The notes under the pieces: generated by a model
Databases searched by the model: none
Seen by the model: the letters and a program-made list of their open reading frames with translations, nothing else
Told to the model about the DNA's origin: nothing
Shown here: piece by piece, positions 11,545 to 23,139 of the stretch
How positions within the stretch are numbered: position 1 is the first letter of the stretch
Layout of the letters: the number at the start of each line of letters is the position of its first letter
Made by a program: the position numbers and the translations under genes
NCBI GenBank assembly: GCA_036873755.1
Contig: JAVTVY010019523.1
Location: 1-64,000, forward strand
Source of the DNA: Hanleya hanleyi
Lineage: Eukaryota > Mollusca > Polyplacophora > Lepidopleurida > Hanleyidae
Direction: 5' to 3'
DNA: 64,000 nt

Positions 11545-13449
11545 CAGGGTTTCATAGAAGTCCAAATTTTTGCCACCGGATACTGAAAATTCAATATTTT
11601 TTTCACCTGAATTGAGTATTTTTACTTTTTTGTCGCCGGCCGACAGACTTCTGTTGAGTTTATTTCTAATTTTGCAACCGCCATAAGTAATGTATATAAC
11701 AAATTTTCATACGACCATCAATGGAGCCTGTCAATACTGCTATATATTTGAATTGTGAAAATAAAGCAACAAACAGATAATTTAACATCTTCAGTTTTAT
11801 GTTCTTAATTTACCAGGGTCTAAGATACCATCTATTTTTCAGCACATTTATGTCACATTGTGGATGTCAACAAGACAAGATTACACAAGGCAATTCAAAT
11901 TAATTTTTAAAATTACAAACTTGGTAATTTTGAATGAAATCGAGGTATCAATTCCTGGCTTGCAAATGTCCAATTCAAGTATGCAAGTTTTGAAACGTTT
12001 CAGCTACGCTAATTAAAAACCACTTGGATCTGGACCAGACTTCCCTTTCAAAATCTTACATTATAAATTTGATGTGAAATTTGGCAAATATTCAGACTAA
12101 AATTAAAAGTCCAGTACAACTTCAGACTGAAGACCAGCAATTGTCATAACTGCAGCTAGTCCTTGGTGACCATAAACTCATAAAAATGAAATGAATTAGA
12201 GAATTCTGTTTGAAAAGGCGCACAATTTTGTAAACTATTGCGCATAGGCAGCTGGCTCACTTTCGATAGGATCATGCGAACTCCAGATAGATACATAAGT
12301 TTACCATGTTTGGTTATTGAAGGCTGTAAATAAGTGCCAACAGTTTGACTTGACCACCCTTATTGAAAGAATGGATTTGCCCATAACGTTTGACCTAAAT
12401 CCTGTAAATGCAGTACACCACATTTTTGTTGATGGGGCAGGCATTTGAAATGTTTCTGTGCTGCCCTAATGTGGGACACTTGTTTCAGGATAATAGACAG
12501 ATCAGTTAAATTCAATGCCAGAAAATAGATGCCTAGTCTAGTAATTTCAAAAATCAACTTCAGTTGTTTTGGTTTGTTTGCACCATGGAGGTAAAAATTG
12601 GATTCGATTTTACCTCCATGTTTGCACCATCTCGTTAAATTTAAAAAAAGTGTTGACAGTATAAAAAAAATTCAACTCTTCTTTATGTATCTTCAAATCA
12701 AAGAATGATCTAGCTAGGTTTATATTGTGGCTAAATCAGTTCGCTGTCTTTGAATTATCCATTCAAACTTTATTAACTACGGTACAATCAAACTTTGGTT
12801 TCAGTTTCAACATCGTACAATGCGTACATGCCAGTTTCTTTACAACAACAACACGACAAGATCGTTCAACTTTGAGTGAAAACAAATGCCCTATGCGAAG
12901 ATTACATCGTCTCCTTTATCATAAATACTATTCAGCGATGGTCAGATATTTACCTGTCCATTCCAAGGAGAGTTAGACATCTTTGGGGGCTCATCATTCC
13001 CACATGTCAAACTTTCCCTGCAATTTTTTTTTCCGCCACACAACGCAATTCGGAAACCTCCACATACATTTAGTATGAATACAGGCTTTAGGGTTACCGA
13101 CGGCATGACCCCGATAACAGTTCGGGAAACGGACATAAATAATTAGCGCTCGGCAAAACGAAGTTTAACCTAGCGGTACCGAAGTTCACGGAAATGACCG
13201 AAGATGCCGACCTATTTATTCGGTTTATTCTGGTATTCCCCATTTCCCGATTGTTTGCCCGCAATATATTTCGATTATAAATTACGAAATTACGAAGTAT
13301 TGGCCTCTGGAGACTTCAGTTTTCTTCCAAAATTTCAGTTTTTCCCTTCTAAAACACTCAGACTTCAGTTTTTTGGTGGCAAAATTGAGTTTTTACGGGA
13401 GTTTTGACACCGAATACCGGTGTCAAAACACGACGTGTATGAAACCCTG
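11545..13449. mobile_element. 1.9-kb CAGGGTTTCATA TIR element
   Basis: Starts CAGGGTTTCATAGAAG and ends GTGTATGAAACCCTG, so the termini are inverted repeats of about 12 bp. The 5-bp duplication CGTTA flanks it exactly (11540-11544 and 13450-13454). No transposase frame is visible. The interior is AT-rich with many (T)n-TTGAGT words. A second member of the same family is the outer shell at 41334-55985. By CAGGG ends and a short duplication it could be hAT-like, but that is a guess. Confidence 0.85.
12583..12619. repeat. Small hairpin CATGGAGGTAAAA
   Basis: CATGGAGGTAAAA and TTTTACCTCCATG are exact inverted arms around ATTGGATTCGA, flanked on both sides by GTTTGCACCAT-like words (direct repeat). 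It lies inside the 11545-13449 element and may be a small fold-back insertion. Confidence 0.8.
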
Positions 13450-13507
13450 CGTTAAAAATTCCCATTTACATGTAGCATCATGTTAAAACTTGCTGAGGTG
13501 AACTATT

Positions 13508-13661
13508 CAGGGGTCGAAATTGCTATCTATTTGCAGGACATATCCAGCAGAAAATTGGCACTGCCCTGCAGGTTTTCAGTCAGTTTACATGTATTTTAAT
13601 TATGTACCGGACAATTCTTGACAAATGTCCTGCAGGTATTTCATGAACATTTCGACTCGTG
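13508..13661. mobile_element. 154-bp MITE with 5-bp target duplication
   Basis: Ends CAGGGGTCGAAATTG and CATTTCGACTCGTG are imperfect inverted repeats. CTATT flanks both sides (13503-13507 and 13662-13666). The interior has CCTGCAGG words. Confidence 0.82.
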
Positions 13662-14575
13662 CTATTATACCATGCCTGCACTCACCTCAGCGATCGCTGA
13701 TTGTTATGGTGAATTGACATGGCTTTGCCTACATGTATATTATTAACTCTTCAGACTGTCATGTTGATGTCATCTATAAATAGTCGGACTGGATGCGGAC
13801 TGTAATAACTGTAGAGCCATAAGAACACATGGTCAACACTTGAGCACATGTATAATATATTACACATTTTTGTACTGTAGGTGGTACTCTCCCTATATTA
13901 TACGTACATTTGAAGCTGTTCATCCTTACAAATGGGGGGCTGTATGAGCATGGTGGTATTTGAACTATTCACACAGATGCACTTATTTCTAAGTCCTGAT
14001 AAAGTAATGGCACATGTCAGTTGGTAATAATAGATTTGTTCAAATGTAGTCAGATTTTTAAGTTGACCAGTTATTTAGGTCCATTTATGTCATTGTCAGT
14101 ACAACTGTAATTAAGTGAAAGCAAGCAATATTTTTTTTTTTTCCTAAAATTATTAACAATACATCTATGTTAGTACATTAATTGAAATTTTTGCAATCTC
14201 ATTGATGTAATCTTTTTCGAGCACAATGTTTACAAATTTATTTTTTAGGTGTAAATATGTACATGTACAATATAGGTACATGTAAGCTTGTTTGTATACA
14301 TGTACATGTGTACAGTGATTTTGGTTTGTAGTAATGAAAGGGAATCTGACAAGGTAATGACCACATACAACGAGTCTGTTCAATGTTGATGATACTGCCT
14401 GACTGTTTGTGTGGGAATATTTGTTGAAGAAACTGGATAAACAGGTTTTTATCTGGCCTGGATTCCTTCAAACTTTATCTGGTCAAATTACATGTTCGTC
14501 CCCTTTGACCTACTCTTTGTATGAGTGTTCATGAGTGAGTAATAGTGCCCATCTTCAAAATCAGGCATTACATGT

Positions 14576-15852
14576 CAGGGTCCGAATTAGGAAATTTGTG
14601 ATGACCTGCTATTTTTTTCCATCGAAAAAAAAATCGCAGGTCAAATCTAACATCACCTGCTATTTATGAAGTTGGACAGCTATTTTTTTTTTCTACATGT
14701 GCAAATCCACCAATAAGGCCTCTGTTAATTAATCTTTAGCTTCTCATGACCTTGGGAGGAAATTATGATGATGCTGAATTCTGTAATTATTAATTATTTG
14801 ACTGCTTTAAGACATTGCAATAAAAAAGAAGTTTTATGTATGTGGTATTACTGTCTCCACTAAAACTTCGCTGACTGTCCAGCTAAAAATGAGGTGGGCG
14901 TTTTTTATATTTATTATTATTAATTTTTTTATTTGGCACACATGTTCTTTAAAACTGAGCACCAATGGAAAGTTGATGTCAGCTTTGATATGTCAAAGAC
15001 AACTATTTCCCCTAATTTCTGCAATTAGAACTGCAAAAGCCTTGTTGACTGAATCATGTGGACTATATATACTTATATTTATCAAAAGTCTCCCCTTGTA
15101 AATTGCTGATTGCAATAAATTAGAATCAGCCACCAGAGTCCCGTTGGAATTATCAATTAACTGAAATGTCTGCTTAGAAAAACGTCAGCTTGTGAATAGA
15201 AGCCCAGGAAAAGAGGCCAACAATATTATTTACCATCAGTACCGTACCAACTGGAAAAAAACCCAACAGATAGTCCGATTCCGTTTCGTAACAGGTCCGA
15301 CTTTTGCATGCACCGGACCACCGCGCATGAATTGACGCGCAGCAACCGGAAGTGAAATTGGCGCGGGAAATGTTGACAGAGAAATCCAACAACAATGGCC
15401 AAAGATCGGCTTGGAATAAATTTTCAATGGATTATTTCTTGGATTGTCCGTTGCTTCAGATAGATCTAGACTCCTAAAAGGTATTTACGAAAATTGATCG
15501 CATTTTATCGTTTTTGCTGGATGAAATCCTACTTTCCGCATGCGACAGATAGATTTTTGTGCAACTAGTCACGGGAAAAATTCACCGCTTTCGACCGCTG
15601 CCTTGTTCTGCAGGTTTTATTTTTTTAGTGGAGTATTTGTACGATGATATCGCCCACGAAGAATTCAATTTACGTTGTGTGCAACGGAAACAAAATTATA
15701 TATAGGTAGGAAAGTAAGGAATGGCCAGGAAAATTATGGCCTGCTACTTTCGGTCGAGATTTTTTTTCTTAGCAGGCCATTTTCCACATCGCCTGCTTTG
15801 TCAAAATTTTGGCCTGCTTTTAGCCAATAGCAGGCCGCCATTTCGAACGCTG
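14576..15852. mobile_element. 1.28-kb TIR element with 5-bp target duplication
   Basis: Ends CAGGGTCCGAATTAGG and CCATTTCGAACGCTG, flanked by CATGT at 14571-14575 and 15853-15857. Termini are related to the 154-bp MITE at 13508. Subterminal sequence repeats ACCTGCTATTT / GGCCTGCT(A/T) words. A CpG-richer patch around 15290-15420 gives short frames that I do not believe. Confidence 0.8.
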
Positions 15853-15970
15853 CATGTAAATTCAAGTTAGCTGTGCATGTGCATCTAGGATCAACTACTA
15901 TTATGATATTTGAATATGTGGCTTGTCAAGTGCGAATATTCTGACGTGCTGGGGAGGACTGCATTTGTTA

Positions 15971-16019
15971 TCTCTCAAACCCCCCCCCCCCCTTCTCCAT
16001 ATTCCCCCCCCCCCATTCT
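15971..16019 (+). repeat. Poly-C low-complexity runs
   Basis: Two runs of 12 C separated by TTCTCCATATT. Likely hard to assemble correctly. Confidence 0.9.
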
Positions 16020-17687
16020 ACATATTCCACCCCTGCTCTGTTTTTCATATAGTTTTATATGTTCTGGTATTTGAAGATGACCCCTTACTATAGGTAATAC
16101 AACTGATGACAGATAGGGCCCAGACATTGTACAAGCAATGACTCACCTATGTAATACATGGACAGAACAAACCACTTAATTTACCTAATACCAACAAGAG
16201 TTGTCTGCTCCTGTTGCACTCTCTGCCAGTGTAAGAGTGGGGGTAACATTTTTTATTGTGACTAAAAAGTAGGAGCATCATTGATCGGTTAATTTGGTTG
16301 TAACCCAGTTCCACCTCACCCTTATTGACATTACTCAATCTGAGCAAATACTCAGTCTGAGCATACTGTCATACTTTTATGTACACAGATTTCCCATTCC
16401 CCAATATTATACAGACACGAGTTATTATATAAGGAACGATCAGTCTGTGGATATTACCAGTAGGCATGTACGGTTCAGTACTCGAAAACTCAATAAAATG
16501 TGACACATCCTTTGTTCAGTTACAGGTTATGATATAATGAACATGTACATGTATGGGTGCAATATGAATGAAGGGCAACGCTTGGGTGGGGGATGTGAAC
16601 AACTCCCTATCGCTGTTTGTGTGTGGGTGTGTCTGCTGATATGTGTGTGCATCACTTTTCCCCGTTAACACGATAACTTGAAAACTATTGATTCAATTCA
16701 CTCCAAATTTTAATTGAATGTATAATTGGGGAATAGCTTTCTCGCTGTTGATTTTGAGGTCACCAGGTCAACAGAGAACCTGTGAAAAATGGAAAATCTC
16801 CTGTTCCATGTCCAGAATTGGTTCAAAACTTGTTGCCTACCTTACATGTACATATGAGCAAAGAATAACCCTATTTACTTTGAGGCCTAAAGGTCAAAGG
16901 TCAAGGTTACCTAGGCCAGAAAATGAAAAACGTGGGAAATTGTGATTCAGACATGTGGATTATGATCCAATTTGAAGTATACATGTACCTCAAACTCATT
17001 GCAAGTAGCAGCAATTGATTTTGATTGATTATTACCTCTCGGCCAAATTCGGCCAAAGAGTTATTGTCATTGACATTGTCCGTCTGTCCAATCCATCTGT
17101 CCATATTTGGTGTGGACAAATTATCTCTTGAAGAACTGTTTCCTGGGCTCTCCAAATTCACACAGCAGTTGCACTTGCATGGTGATGGGTCAGAAGCCTA
17201 TGGAAAATGACCGACCTTGACATACATGTAATTTAAAAGGTCAAATTCTAATGTTTGCAATATTGTTTGAATGATTATAGTTAGGGTATCCAAATTCATA
17301 TTGCACATGTAACTGATGATGAACTGGATGTGTGTGAAACACAGCTGACTGAACTTTACTTATTTTACAGGGTCAATTATAGCCAGGCTTTCCAAATTAA
17401 TTCCATGTATGCATCTGGTGTTGTTCCAGAACTAAGTTTAAGATGACGGATCTTGACCCATTTTTTCAAGGTCAAATTCTATTTTTATATTTTTCATTGA
17501 GCAACGTTAAATAAGAACTAATATTTTTTTGTCTCATCTGACTGAGGAAAATCGGGTGGGGGATATGTGAGGTCACGGCTCTTGTTTTCCAATGTTGTAC
17601 AGCATATTACTGGGCTCCCATGTATATGTTGTATGATTAACCAAAATAATTAAATTAACGGGCATTTTAATTGTTTTGTAATTGCAG

Positions 17688-17759
17688 GTGATATCACACA
17701 GAAGGGCTATGAGAAGAAGAGGTCCAGACTCCTATCTCCGTATATAAAAACGGCACAAG
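17688..17759 (+). CDS. DIP2: DIP2 exon: end of DMAP1-binding domain
   Basis: A 72-nt exon between ATTGCAG and GTGAAC. Starting with two bases that complete a Gly codon, it reads GDITQKGYEKKRSRLLSPYI then KTAQ. The GDITQKGYEKKR string is a hallmark of the DMAP1-binding region of DIP2. Entry and exit phases are both 1, so a preceding exon ending in the first base of a Gly codon is required; none was seen in the window. The length is a multiple of three. Confidence 0.95.
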
Positions 17760-18978
17760 GTGAACATTTAAAATATATTTATTTTACTAAAGTTGTTCTG
17801 TTGCAATCTGGATGATTAATGTTTGTTTAGACAATTTAAGTTCTATTTCAAAAGTTCAGATGTTTATCTTGGCTATCTTCTCTAGCCAATTTTTGCCGTT
17901 ATACATTGTACTTTCACATTTTCATTTAATACCAGTGTATTTTGGTGTCTTTGTAGCTGATACAAAATTGAGTGTGAAAGAAAATTGGTCCAATCAAATT
18001 TCAAATATTCATATCAGCCCTGTCATGTATATAATTCTGAAAATTCACATGGTTTGAAAATTATCAAAGTGTGAACTTTGCTAGGTTTGTTACAGAACAA
18101 CTTGGTAGACTGTTGATGTGCACTTGAATGTGAGATGAAAAAATGGATGTCCTCATTTCTATTTTCTCCATCCTCTGCATTCTGAGAGATCAGATGGGAA
18201 TGAGAATATTTGGTAACCATGGTGAAATGTTCATGCACCAATGGGAGCACAGTACTAATACAATTTATCATTGGTTTTCAAACTTTTCACTTCATATCAA
18301 TTCATCCTCATCTTTCGCTCATCATCATTTAAAAAAATTTCAACTGCTTTGTATTCAATATTTTCTGAAATTCAGATACAGGTATACTTCACTTGACACT
18401 GTTTATCACTAAATATATGTGATTTTCTGTGTCTGCAAAGACATGAAATAACAACGGCTTCCTACGCTTAATTATTTTTAGCAAGAATTTGCAAATAATT
18501 TCTGCTGATATTCATATTAAATCAGACAAATTTGAATTCCTCCCACCAACACCTTCGCAGGCTGGAGAACATTTTGTGTGTGATGGAGTTACTTCCCCTT
18601 GTACACAAGAATGAGAAAATTGTTCAGGCTTGAATAAGTTTTGTATCTACAGATTTAGATTACCTAAGCTCCCTCTTTAAAAAAAAATTGTGTTTGAAAA
18701 ATGCAATAAATTTTGTGAAAAAGAATAATTTATTGTAAATGAGAATCAATGTTCTATGAATCCAAGGAAGAACTTGTGACAACTCTTTAATAAATGTGTG
18801 ACCCCAGTTTTGTGGCTGTTCCCTTGTTCACAAAAAAAAAATGCATTGTCCTAAGTCAGAATTTAAAGTTAGCTCCCCCTTCTTCAAAGTTATCCCCCTG
18901 TCTGTGATCCGAGCTTGCAAGCGGGACAGTGCGTATCCCTACACTAACATGCCAGTTCTCCCCCTTGTTTTCTCGTAG

Positions 18979-19068
18979 CCGCTGGGCCTAGTAACCCTAG
19001 CCCGTCCACGGCAGCACAGCGTAGGGCTCAGCGCAGGCTCACACGAGAGGACAATCGGTATCATTCAG
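18979..19068 (+). CDS. DIP2: DIP2 exon: basic Gln/Arg linker
   Basis: A 90-nt exon between TCTCGTAG and GTAAGG. It encodes A-A-G-P-S-N-P-S-P-S-T, then AAQRRAQRRLTREDNRYHS. Phase 1 in and out, continuous with the exons either side. The Arg-rich AQRRAQRRLTRED segment followed by RYHS matches the position in DIP2 where a RYHSEIR/RYHSEVR-type junction precedes the next exon. Placement rests on phase, splice sites and this junction. Confidence 0.9.
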
Positions 19069-20993
19069 GTAAGGCTCTCCATGACCTACGCTATCTGCAC
19101 TCTGCTCACATGTGAAAAAAAAACTTCAGAGAAGCATGATGGTCTATCAAACCCCATCTTTCCTAGGTCTAGTCTGCTACATCATGAACTCCCGTAAGCC
19201 GCCTTGGCAGAACAGACCAGTTGTATGTTGAATGGCAAACCCGACTGATAAACTGGATGCAGCTGGTACAAGCACCCAGTTTTTGGACCTGTATAATCTA
19301 GGTTTACGATCTAGCTAGCTTTTTTTTCCAAGCAAAGATTTTCGAACCACTTCATAGCAAAAATGACTCAAATCTCAGAAATGAACTTTTGATCGCGGAC
19401 TTGCACTATAATTGAATTCAATTCTTTGACAATAATGTCTGCAGCGATAGCAGCAGCAAGTGCATTAATGCAGCATAGCTCCCTGCCTGATTTGGCGGTT
19501 CTTTAATCAGGTTATTTTCCTATCTGTTCAGCCTAGGAAATATTTGTAATTAATGATAACTGAAGTTGCCAAATATTAATAATTATTTGGAATAGTAAAA
19601 TAATTTGATTGATATTTGCCATATTTATACCAGTTATTATTAGTTACAAAACTGTTACATGCTGAAGAGACCAGAAGAGCGAACTTGTGAACATTCGGTG
19701 AACCACGCATCAATGCACCTGCTCCTGTTAGGCCGCTGATAATTAATGGTTCGTTTCCCGTAACCAGCCCTCATCTATATTTTGAGGGCAAATAATTAAA
19801 ATCCATGAGGGATTTACAATTGCTTGAGTAAAACTTGCGCATTTTCTTCATATTTGTATACAATTGATTTGCGAGTTAATAATTATTAATTAATAATTAT
19901 CGCACTCAGCATGTGTATTTTTACAAGCAAGGTTACGAGAAACAAATAATTAACAGTGGCCTTATCGGGGCGGATACAAGTGGTATTTTTTAAGGATCAA
20001 CCATTGCATATATATTTGATAGGTCAACTTGATATTCATCTCCTACATGTTCTGTAAATACATTTGTGTACAAGGGTATTCTTTTTACAAATAACCAATG
20101 TTCCTGTGTTCTCATTAAACACAAATTAGGAAATTCAGATATCTGAGAAATCTTTGTATTTGCATAAAGGTGGTAAGATCAGGTTAAATGTTGAACCTTT
20201 TAACTTGGAGTTATCTCCCTTGCTCATTGAAAAATATGCATTTATAATATTTCTTCTGGTTCATACATTTCCCGATTAATGTGCAAGTATAAACGTGAGA
20301 ACATTGGTGTTTAGAGAGAGAATGCAATATACATGTACCCTTGAAGAACAGAACTTAATATCAACTTGCCCCACCAAGTTAGCTAAACCTACATCCAGAG
20401 GTCACATTTTGAGACTTCGCACATGGATCCGTTGAAATGAGACATCTTCTTGAAATACCATCTTTATCTGTCAGTGAAATTCGATTCTTTTGTTTTAAAT
20501 GGAATGTCTGTCCGCTTGAACACTTCAGTCATTATAAAAGTAATGGACTGCCTGAATTCAAAGTTTTTGGTGGATGAAGAAAAACTAGTCTGATACATGA
20601 ACCAGTCTTGAAACTTGGAAATTACTCTTCGTCCCTGTTCAAAATTTTCAATAGTTTCCATATAGATTGAAAATGAGCATATGTGCAGATAAAGCGTATA
20701 TTGTGTAGCGTTTGCATGCAAGCTAGCATAGATCGCTGATGCTGCATTGATTCTATTTCCATGGAGATTTTTTTTTTTCAGTCTTGACGCTTTCACCTCA
20801 CCCCAGATTGCATCCTCATATAGACCAGATCACTGCATGCTTAAGCATACCCATTATTTCCTGTAATCATACCGTTTAATTTCCGTTTATTCACTTGATG
20901 CCTGAACACAGCACTTCTTACTGCACCTGCCTGCTATCCCAACTGTGAAAACCATTTACATCATAACCCCCTGCATGCTGTATTGAATCCTAA

Positions 20994-21250
20994 TCTGTAG
21001 TAATCACTCTAATAATTCAATCCCCCTATCAAAATTCAATCACCCTCAGTTTTGGGGACAAAATTAAATTGACTGTTTTAATAAATTTGATCACTCACTG
21101 AAATCATTAAAATAACAAAAAAAATGATGGATTATCTTCAGGACTTTGAACCATTTTATCAACTTCTTGTTCCAATAAATTTGATCACCCCCAGATTTTA
21201 TGGTGGGAAATTTCACTTCCTGTGATTGAATTATTAGAGAGATTACCGTA
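20994..21250 (+). mobile_element. CTAATAATTC MITE, well-preserved copy
   Basis: Left end GTAGTAATCACTCTAATAAT, right end ATTGAATTATTAGAGAGATT then ACCGTA. The interior order is typical of the family: CAAAATTCAATCACCCTCAG, AATAAATTTGATCACTCACT, TCAACTTCTTGTTCCAATAA and GGGAAATTTCACTTCCTGTG. TA at the ends and a TAC(G/A)GTAA terminus point to a TA-targeting DNA element (mariner/pogo type, inference). Confidence 0.82.
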
Positions 21251-21825
21251 CATCTATTTAATCTATATGCACTTCTATGTAATTATTATATCATCTGTGC
21301 GCTGCAGTCTTATATTCACTGTATACATATAGTGTCTTTCTATGTCCAGACATTCACGTTTGAAAAAAAAAGCAGAAAAGTGGCATATATGTTTATGCGC
21401 TTATAAATGTTGCTGAAGAGATTGAGAGTGACAGAGAACTCTCACAGAGTTAGCGAGGGGAGTGATTTCTGTTTTCAAGAAATATACAGATCATCACACT
21501 TTGGTCACCAACACATGGCCTGAGGTAGGGGTGTCTGTTCCATAGCCAATGCCATTGACGTTCCAGGATTGAAATGTTGGTACATGCACAGAGTTGCCTT
21601 TGAATTTTGGGACTTTTTTAGTATCAACCATACTGCATCATCCGAGTAACATCTGATCTTGATGAAATGCTCCTTTCCGACTTACAATGGTATCCCATGA
21701 TGTCGTTTTGCAAATGAAAAACTCTGGCCATGTCAGATTTAATGCTCAGCGCAGAGTTGATTGATATTCATGGCATATTTTAAATGGTCAGAACAAAGGC
21801 GCTCGCTGAAGAAGACTCACTTGTA

Positions 21826-22037
21826 CAGGGCTTCGTGTTTAGAATTAGTGCGCGAGCTAAAAATAGTTCACGTCAAAATATTTAGGAGAGGGTTTTTAAA
21901 AGTCGGGCGAGTGATTACAATATAATACAATATAAAATGTGACAGTTTACGTGAGCTAAAAATCACTCTCGTGACATGAATTTACGCGAGTGTTTGCGTG
22001 CAGGTGAGCTATCACTCGCGCTAAACACGAAGCCCTG
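21826..22037. mobile_element. 212-bp MITE, 17-bp perfect TIR, 6-bp TSD
   Basis: Ends CAGGGCTTCGTGTTTAG and CTAAACACGAAGCCCTG are perfect inverted repeats. CTTGTA flanks both sides (21820-21825, 22038-22043). The interior has GTGCGCGAGCTAAAAAT-like words in both orientations. Confidence 0.9.
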
Positions 22038-22271
22038 CTTGTAGATTTACATTTATGCGCCTTCGCCATCTTTTTCACTTGAATTAACCATTCCTAATTT
22101 GGTGGCACCTCTTCATATATAATCAGATGCTGAAGTCTGTACTTGCCATATTAAGTTCTGTATTTGGTTTTGTAGCACACTGTATGTAAATGTACATAGA
22201 ATAGTCAACATTGGGAACTAAACTGATGTTTGTCATACATGTACATGTGAGATGATGAAATCAATGGGACT

Positions 22272-22441
22272 CAGGCTGTTAGCCAGAGGGGTGCCAGGGT
22301 GTCTTTTTGACCCACTGTTTGAATTTTGGCACCATAAATTTACCAGATTAAAACATGGGAGAGATATAGGAAGTAGAAACGTTTTTGTCTGAGAAATTTT
22401 GTATTTTGGCACCCTGATTTAATTTTCTGGCTAACACCCTG
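22272..22441. mobile_element. 170-bp fold-back element, GTTAGCCAGA termini
   Basis: CAGGCTGTTAGCCAGAGGGG and TTCTGGCTAACACCCTG form imperfect inverted ends, and GGTGCCAGGGTG / GGCACCCTGA lie inside. I see no target duplication, so the exact ends are unsure. Confidence 0.65.
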
Positions 22442-22646
22442 TAAATTTATGTTTTGAAGATTCACTGACTTTACCTGTCCATGTTTTGTTATCTTATTGC
22501 TTTCAGACAAAGAAAATGGAGACCAACTGCAAATACATTAGGATTTTTGCAATTGACCCAAACACGAGATTAGACAGTTTACATCATTTTATATTGTTGA
22601 ACATTTTGCAATCGATGTAATACTTTTGCCCCTTGCTTTCTCGCAG

Positions 22647-22781
22647 AGATCAGAACAGAAGCTGTAATGCAAGCCCTTGCCATGCATAATAAGAAACCGG
22701 TGAACATGCCATTACCATCAAAGAGGACATCTGTGAACTACCATGGTCAAGGTCAACATCGCCGGGAACAGCACGGAACAG
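22647..22781 (+). CDS. DIP2: DIP2 exon: EIRTEAVMQAL / MPLPSKR linker
   Basis: A 135-nt exon between TCTCGCAG and GTTTGT. It starts by completing a Glu codon and encodes EIRTEAVMQALAMHNKK, then PVNMPLPSKRTSVNYHGQGQ and HRREQHGTG. The (E)IR.EAV..AL and MP.PSKR.SV blocks are typical of the DIP2 linker after the DMAP1-binding domain. Phase 1 at both ends. An open frame continues past the donor to 22855, but that is intron read-through. Confidence 0.93.
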
Positions 22782-23139
22782 GTTTGTACATGTACCTACA
22801 TGGGTTGAAAATTACGTTTTTCCTTGGGTACATTAGTTTCCCTGCTGGATGGTGAAGTTGCCCTAGGAGGTCAACAGTAGTATTGGAGGATGTTGTCTAG
22901 CTGCCCGGTCCATCAGAAGTATGACCTCAATGCAACCTTGTTCACCAGCAAAGAGAAACGTTCAAATTCCAAGAACTATAAAAAATGTAGTATTGTTACT
23001 GTATCGGTTAAGTGTCTCCATCTGTAGATGATTTCCCAAACCATCCATCATATACCAGGGAACTTAAGTGTGAGAATGTCAGGATTTGTGTATCAAGAGG
23101 ACAGCTATTCTGTTCAGAGGATGGTTCATGACATTCTGA

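Larger units (their letters stand above)
1..17687 (+). other. Intronic sequence upstream of the first visible DIP2 exon
   Basis: No supportable coding exon was found. The region holds tandem arrays (1124-1806, 3830-4044, 5730-6990, 8628-9026), several CTAATAATTC MITEs, a hairpin at 7127-7240, TIR elements at 11545-13449, 13508-13661 and 14576-15852, and homopolymer C runs near 8529 and 15971-16019. From 16680 to 17560 there are decayed blocks rich in AAGGTCAAA/GACCTTGAC words. The first DIP2 exon must lie further upstream or be too short to see. Confidence 0.75.
17760..22646 (+). other. DIP2 introns flanking the RYHS exon
   Basis: Intron 17760-18978 contains no repeat that I recognise. Intron 19069-22646 holds AT-rich unique-looking sequence to about 20990, then a CTAATAATTC MITE (20994-21250), a 212-bp TIR element (21826-22037) and a fold-back element (22272-22441). 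No further exons or RNA genes seen. Confidence 0.7.

Noticed and set aside
15394..15470. Possible DIP2 first coding exon (ATGGCCAAAGATCGG...)
   Set aside because: The frame closes within about 25 codons, lacks the expected DMAP1-domain start and a donor in the needed phase, and lies inside a TIR element.
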